NCBI GenBank assembly: GCA_043813895.1
Contig: JBDRKQ010000127.1
Location: 1 to 9,704, forward strand
DNA length: 9,704 bases
From: CAZTAR01 sp043813895
GTDB lineage: Bacteria > Planctomycetota > Phycisphaerae > UBA1845 > UTPLA1
Direction of reading: 5' to 3'
Below are positions 7,807 through 9,704 of this stretch, in pieces. The position numbers and the translations under genes are program-made. The notes beneath the pieces were generated by a model that was given only the letters and a program-made list of their open reading frames with translations, was not told the origin of the DNA and did not search any database. Position 1 is the first letter of the stretch, and each line of letters opens with the position of its first letter.

Positions 7807-9264
7807 CTACTCGGCTGAATCCTCCTCTGTGAACTTCTTATTGACGGGAAACAAATGAGGATCATCCAGGCTCAGGACATCGGTCTTCTTCTGCGCATCG
7901 TCAGTTGTGATTCTGTGTTGGAACTGGACGCCGACTCTGTAATGGCGCCCCTCTTCGTGATGCTTGCACCAGCGAACAACGCCGCGAACCCAGACCTCGT
8001 CCTCAGATGAGCCGATCAGCGAATGGACAACCTCGCCACGGTACATGGGGTGAGAGGAGTAGAGACAGAAACCGGATTTGGAGAGATCGTGCAATTGGGC
8101 GGTAAAATCGGGTGCCACCTCGTCACTTTGGCAGAGGCGGCCGACGTAGATGCACTTGACGCTGGCGTTGCCATCGCATCGAAGACGCAGGTTTCGTCGC
8201 GGAGTGTCTTGGGTGGAGGCCAGTTGGTGGTCACTGTGGAAGGAACGCCCCACATCAGGCTCCGCCTCCTCCCACTGCGGCGCCCGCTGGATGACGCCCC
8301 AATACGACTCGAAGAGCCCCTTCCATGTGGAGAAGATCTCGCTATCGAATTTTCGCCCCGCGCGGAGAGCCTGAAAGCGAATCGCCTCTACCGGTGAAAT
8401 CGCATCGCGGTATGTTCTCGGTCCGATGAGAGCGTGGAATACGTCGACGATCGTGACAATCTTGCTGCCGACGAGCAGCTTGCCGTCTGCCAACCCCAGC
8501 GGATACCCGCGACCGTCCGGCCGCTCGTGGTGCTGCAAGATCATCTGCCGAACTCTGGCGGAGACTTCGGGGTTGTTGCCAATCATCCGGACAGACTCGA
8601 TCGGGTGATGATGAATCAGTTGCAGTTCCTCGGGGCTCAGCGGACTCGTCTTGTTGAGCAGGCGTTCGGGAATCTTGATCTTTCCTAAATCGTGTAACAT
8701 GCCTGCCATGCCGACTTCTGCGAGTTCGTCTGATTCCGGACCAAGCACTTCCGCTCCAAGTAAGATCGATAGATAGCTGACGGCAAACATGTGGCTGGCC
8801 GTCGAGCGGTGATGCGCACTCATGTGCAGGAGACTGGCTGCAACCGCCCGATCCGACAGGATGACGTCAACCATGTTGACGATCAGCAACGACGCACGAT
8901 CAACTTGGTCGCACGGTCTCTCCGAATTCAGAAGCGCCTTCACGACCGAAGTGCCGACCGTCTTGACGCAGGCGGCTTTCTGCTCGGGGGCGATGTTAGG
9001 ATTCCGGATCAGTTCTCCCAGTTTCTCCTCCAACGCCCTTTCACATTGCGGCAGGTCCTCCGAGCGAACAAACAACGTCGGAACGCCGGATTCGCGGAGC
9101 TTGTCGATGTTGGGTTGACACAGCCCGTGCCCTGGCTCCCGATAGAGAACGGGCGGCTTGTTCGGTGGCCCGGGAAGATAGATCGGAAGGGATGAAGCCT
9201 CCTCCGGTGTCAGGGTCTCGGTGATGGCCAGAGGCACCGGCTGAAGAGCCACCTGCTCCGACAT
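7807..9264 (-). CDS. HD-GYP cyclic-di-GMP phosphodiesterase with C-terminal PilZ domain
   Basis: A 485-residue protein predicted to hydrolyse the second messenger c-di-GMP, lowering signals for attachment and biofilm. Residues about 1-110 form an N-terminal cap (PVLYREPGHGL, then LRESGVPTLFVRSEDL) as found in front of many HD-GYP domains. The HD-GYP domain spans about 145-320: His158, HDLGK with His191-Asp192, His220, HHERPDGRGYP with His245-His246, and Asp274 in TIVDVF. The full metal-ligand set appears present. A C-terminal PilZ domain (about 350-455) has RRNLR (Arg356-Arg360) and DLSKSG (Asp393), the RxxxR and DxSxxG signatures of c-di-GMP binding. There are no membrane segments. The ATG at 9264 is chosen because GGAG lies 7 bases before it; the frame is open for 26 more codons upstream without family likeness. 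No receiver domain is present, so the input signal is unknown. The gene appears monocistronic. Confidence 0.93.
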   Translation of the reverse strand: MSEQVALQPVPLAITETLTPEEASSLPIYLPGPPNKPPVLYREPGHGLCQPNIDKLRESGVPTLFVRSEDLPQCERALEEKLGELIRNPNIAPEQKAACVKTVGTSVVKALLNSERPCDQVDRASLLIVNMVDVILSDRAVAASLLHMSAHHRSTASHMFAVSYLSILLGAEVLGPESDELAEVGMAGMLHDLGKIKIPERLLNKTSPLSPEELQLIHHHPIESVRMIGNNPEVSARVRQMILQHHERPDGRGYPLGLADGKLLVGSKIVTIVDVFHALIGPRTYRDAISPVEAIRFQALRAGRKFDSEIFSTWKGLFESYWGVIQRAPQWEEAEPDVGRSFHSDHQLASTQDTPRRNLRLRCDGNASVKCIYVGRLCQSDEVAPDFTAQLHDLSKSGFCLYSSHPMYRGEVVHSLIGSSEDEVWVRGVVRWCKHHEEGRHYRVGVQFQHRITTDDAQKKTDVLSLDDPHLFPVNKKFTEEDSAE

Positions 9265-9626
9265 CGATTCTCTCCAACTTGACGCGGTCGCCTGCAACAC
9301 TGCCCAACCGGGCTTGGCGAAGGAAGCATGGCGGGCGGGCAAGCGACAACGCCTGAGACGAATCGCAGACGATGAACATGCCGAGGCCGGTCCTCGTCAC
9401 CCGAACCCACGTTCGACGCCGCTTCCTCTCCCCCCAAATCGGTCAGAATCACCCGTCTGCTTACATCTCACATGGCGGCGGGCACAAGCCTCCAGTCGGG
9501 CTTTCTCTCGGCGGATAGGCAATGGAATATCGGATTCAGACGGCGCGAGGGTCACGGCTCCCGCCGCGCGAGCAACTTCACACTCAAACGGACGTGCATG
9601 GTCAGCACGCTCACGCCCCACGTGTA
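9265..9626. other. Gene-free stretch upstream of the HD-GYP gene
   Basis: These 362 bases lie between the end of the right-edge gene and the HD-GYP start, both on the minus strand. They should hold the HD-GYP promoter and leader, but I could not pick a convincing -35/-10 pair. Open frames in it are short, rich in Arg and Pro, and overlap the HD-GYP start in another frame. No strong hairpin, repeat or RNA gene was seen. Confidence 0.5.
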
Positions 9627-9704
9627 TCAGACGTTCTTGCCGACGGATTCGACCATCGCCGCCTTGGGCCTCTTCGTAACGAGGTAGAAGATGATCATGC
9701 CGAT
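9627..9704 (-). CDS. C-terminal end of a probable membrane protein (cut by the window edge)
   Basis: Reading the minus strand from the right edge gives 25 codons ending in TGA at 9629-9627. The peptide begins IGMIIFYLVTKRPKAAMV and ends ESVGKNV. A hydrophobic run followed at once by a basic tail (TKRPK) looks like the last transmembrane helix and cytoplasmic tail of an inner-membrane protein, such as a transporter. Nearly every third codon position is G or C, as expected for real coding DNA here. The family cannot be named from so little, and the start lies outside the window. It is on the same strand as the HD-GYP gene but 362 bp upstream of it. Confidence 0.5.
   Translation of the reverse strand: MGMIIFYLVTKRPKAAMVESVGKNV

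Noticed and set aside
9041..9452. Minus-strand frames overlapping the HD-GYP start, as a possible upstream gene or leader peptide.
   Set aside because: They run into the HD-GYP coding sequence in a different frame and give Arg/Pro-rich translations without family likeness.

Overview
This is a GC-rich bacterial chromosomal window with five complete, clearly recognisable protein genes, one probable small hypothetical gene, and the tail of a seventh gene cut by the right edge. Aconitase, a heme catalase and a c-di-GMP phosphodiesterase point to a free-living, respiring, motile or surface-associated bacterium. The N-terminal domain architecture of the Memo-family protein and a palindrome of the type CACTGGCGG-loop-CCGCCAGTG between genes both remind me of Planctomycetes and relatives. 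That placement is an inference from memory and is only moderately secure.

Layout, left to right: (1) 60-1130 (+), a DUF362 / COG2768-type protein with two 4Fe-4S clusters, behind an AT-rich promoter. (2) 1150-2628 (-), a monofunctional heme catalase, convergent with gene 1 and only 19 bp from it. (3) 2785-3009 (-), a 74-residue protein of unknown function, upstream of the catalase. (4) A 316-bp gene-free stretch holding a very C-rich tract (strong G-quadruplex candidate on the minus strand) and a perfect TATAAT box. (5) 3326-6043 (+), aconitate hydratase of the AcnA/IRP type. (6) A 202-bp gap with two good hairpins and a sigma70-like promoter. (7) 6246-7475 (+), a Memo-like protein (AmmeMemoRadiSam system protein B) with an N-terminal extension domain. 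(8) A 331-bp convergent gap without a gene. (9) 7807-9264 (-), an HD-GYP phosphodiesterase with an N-terminal cap domain and a C-terminal PilZ domain. (10) A 362-bp gap. (11) 9627-9704 (-), the last 25 codons of what looks like a membrane protein.

The genes do not form one operon: strands alternate and most genes have their own flanking regulatory space. A loose theme of iron and redox metabolism links the first three recognised genes (Fe-S protein, heme catalase, Fe-S aconitase), and Memo proteins also bind metal, but nothing in the layout proves a shared pathway. I do not see a multi-gene undescribed system. The most interesting items are the G-quadruplex candidate upstream of aconitase, the palindromic and shared intergenic motifs, the apparently leaderless and orphan Memo gene, and the phosphodiesterase that carries its own c-di-GMP receptor domain.
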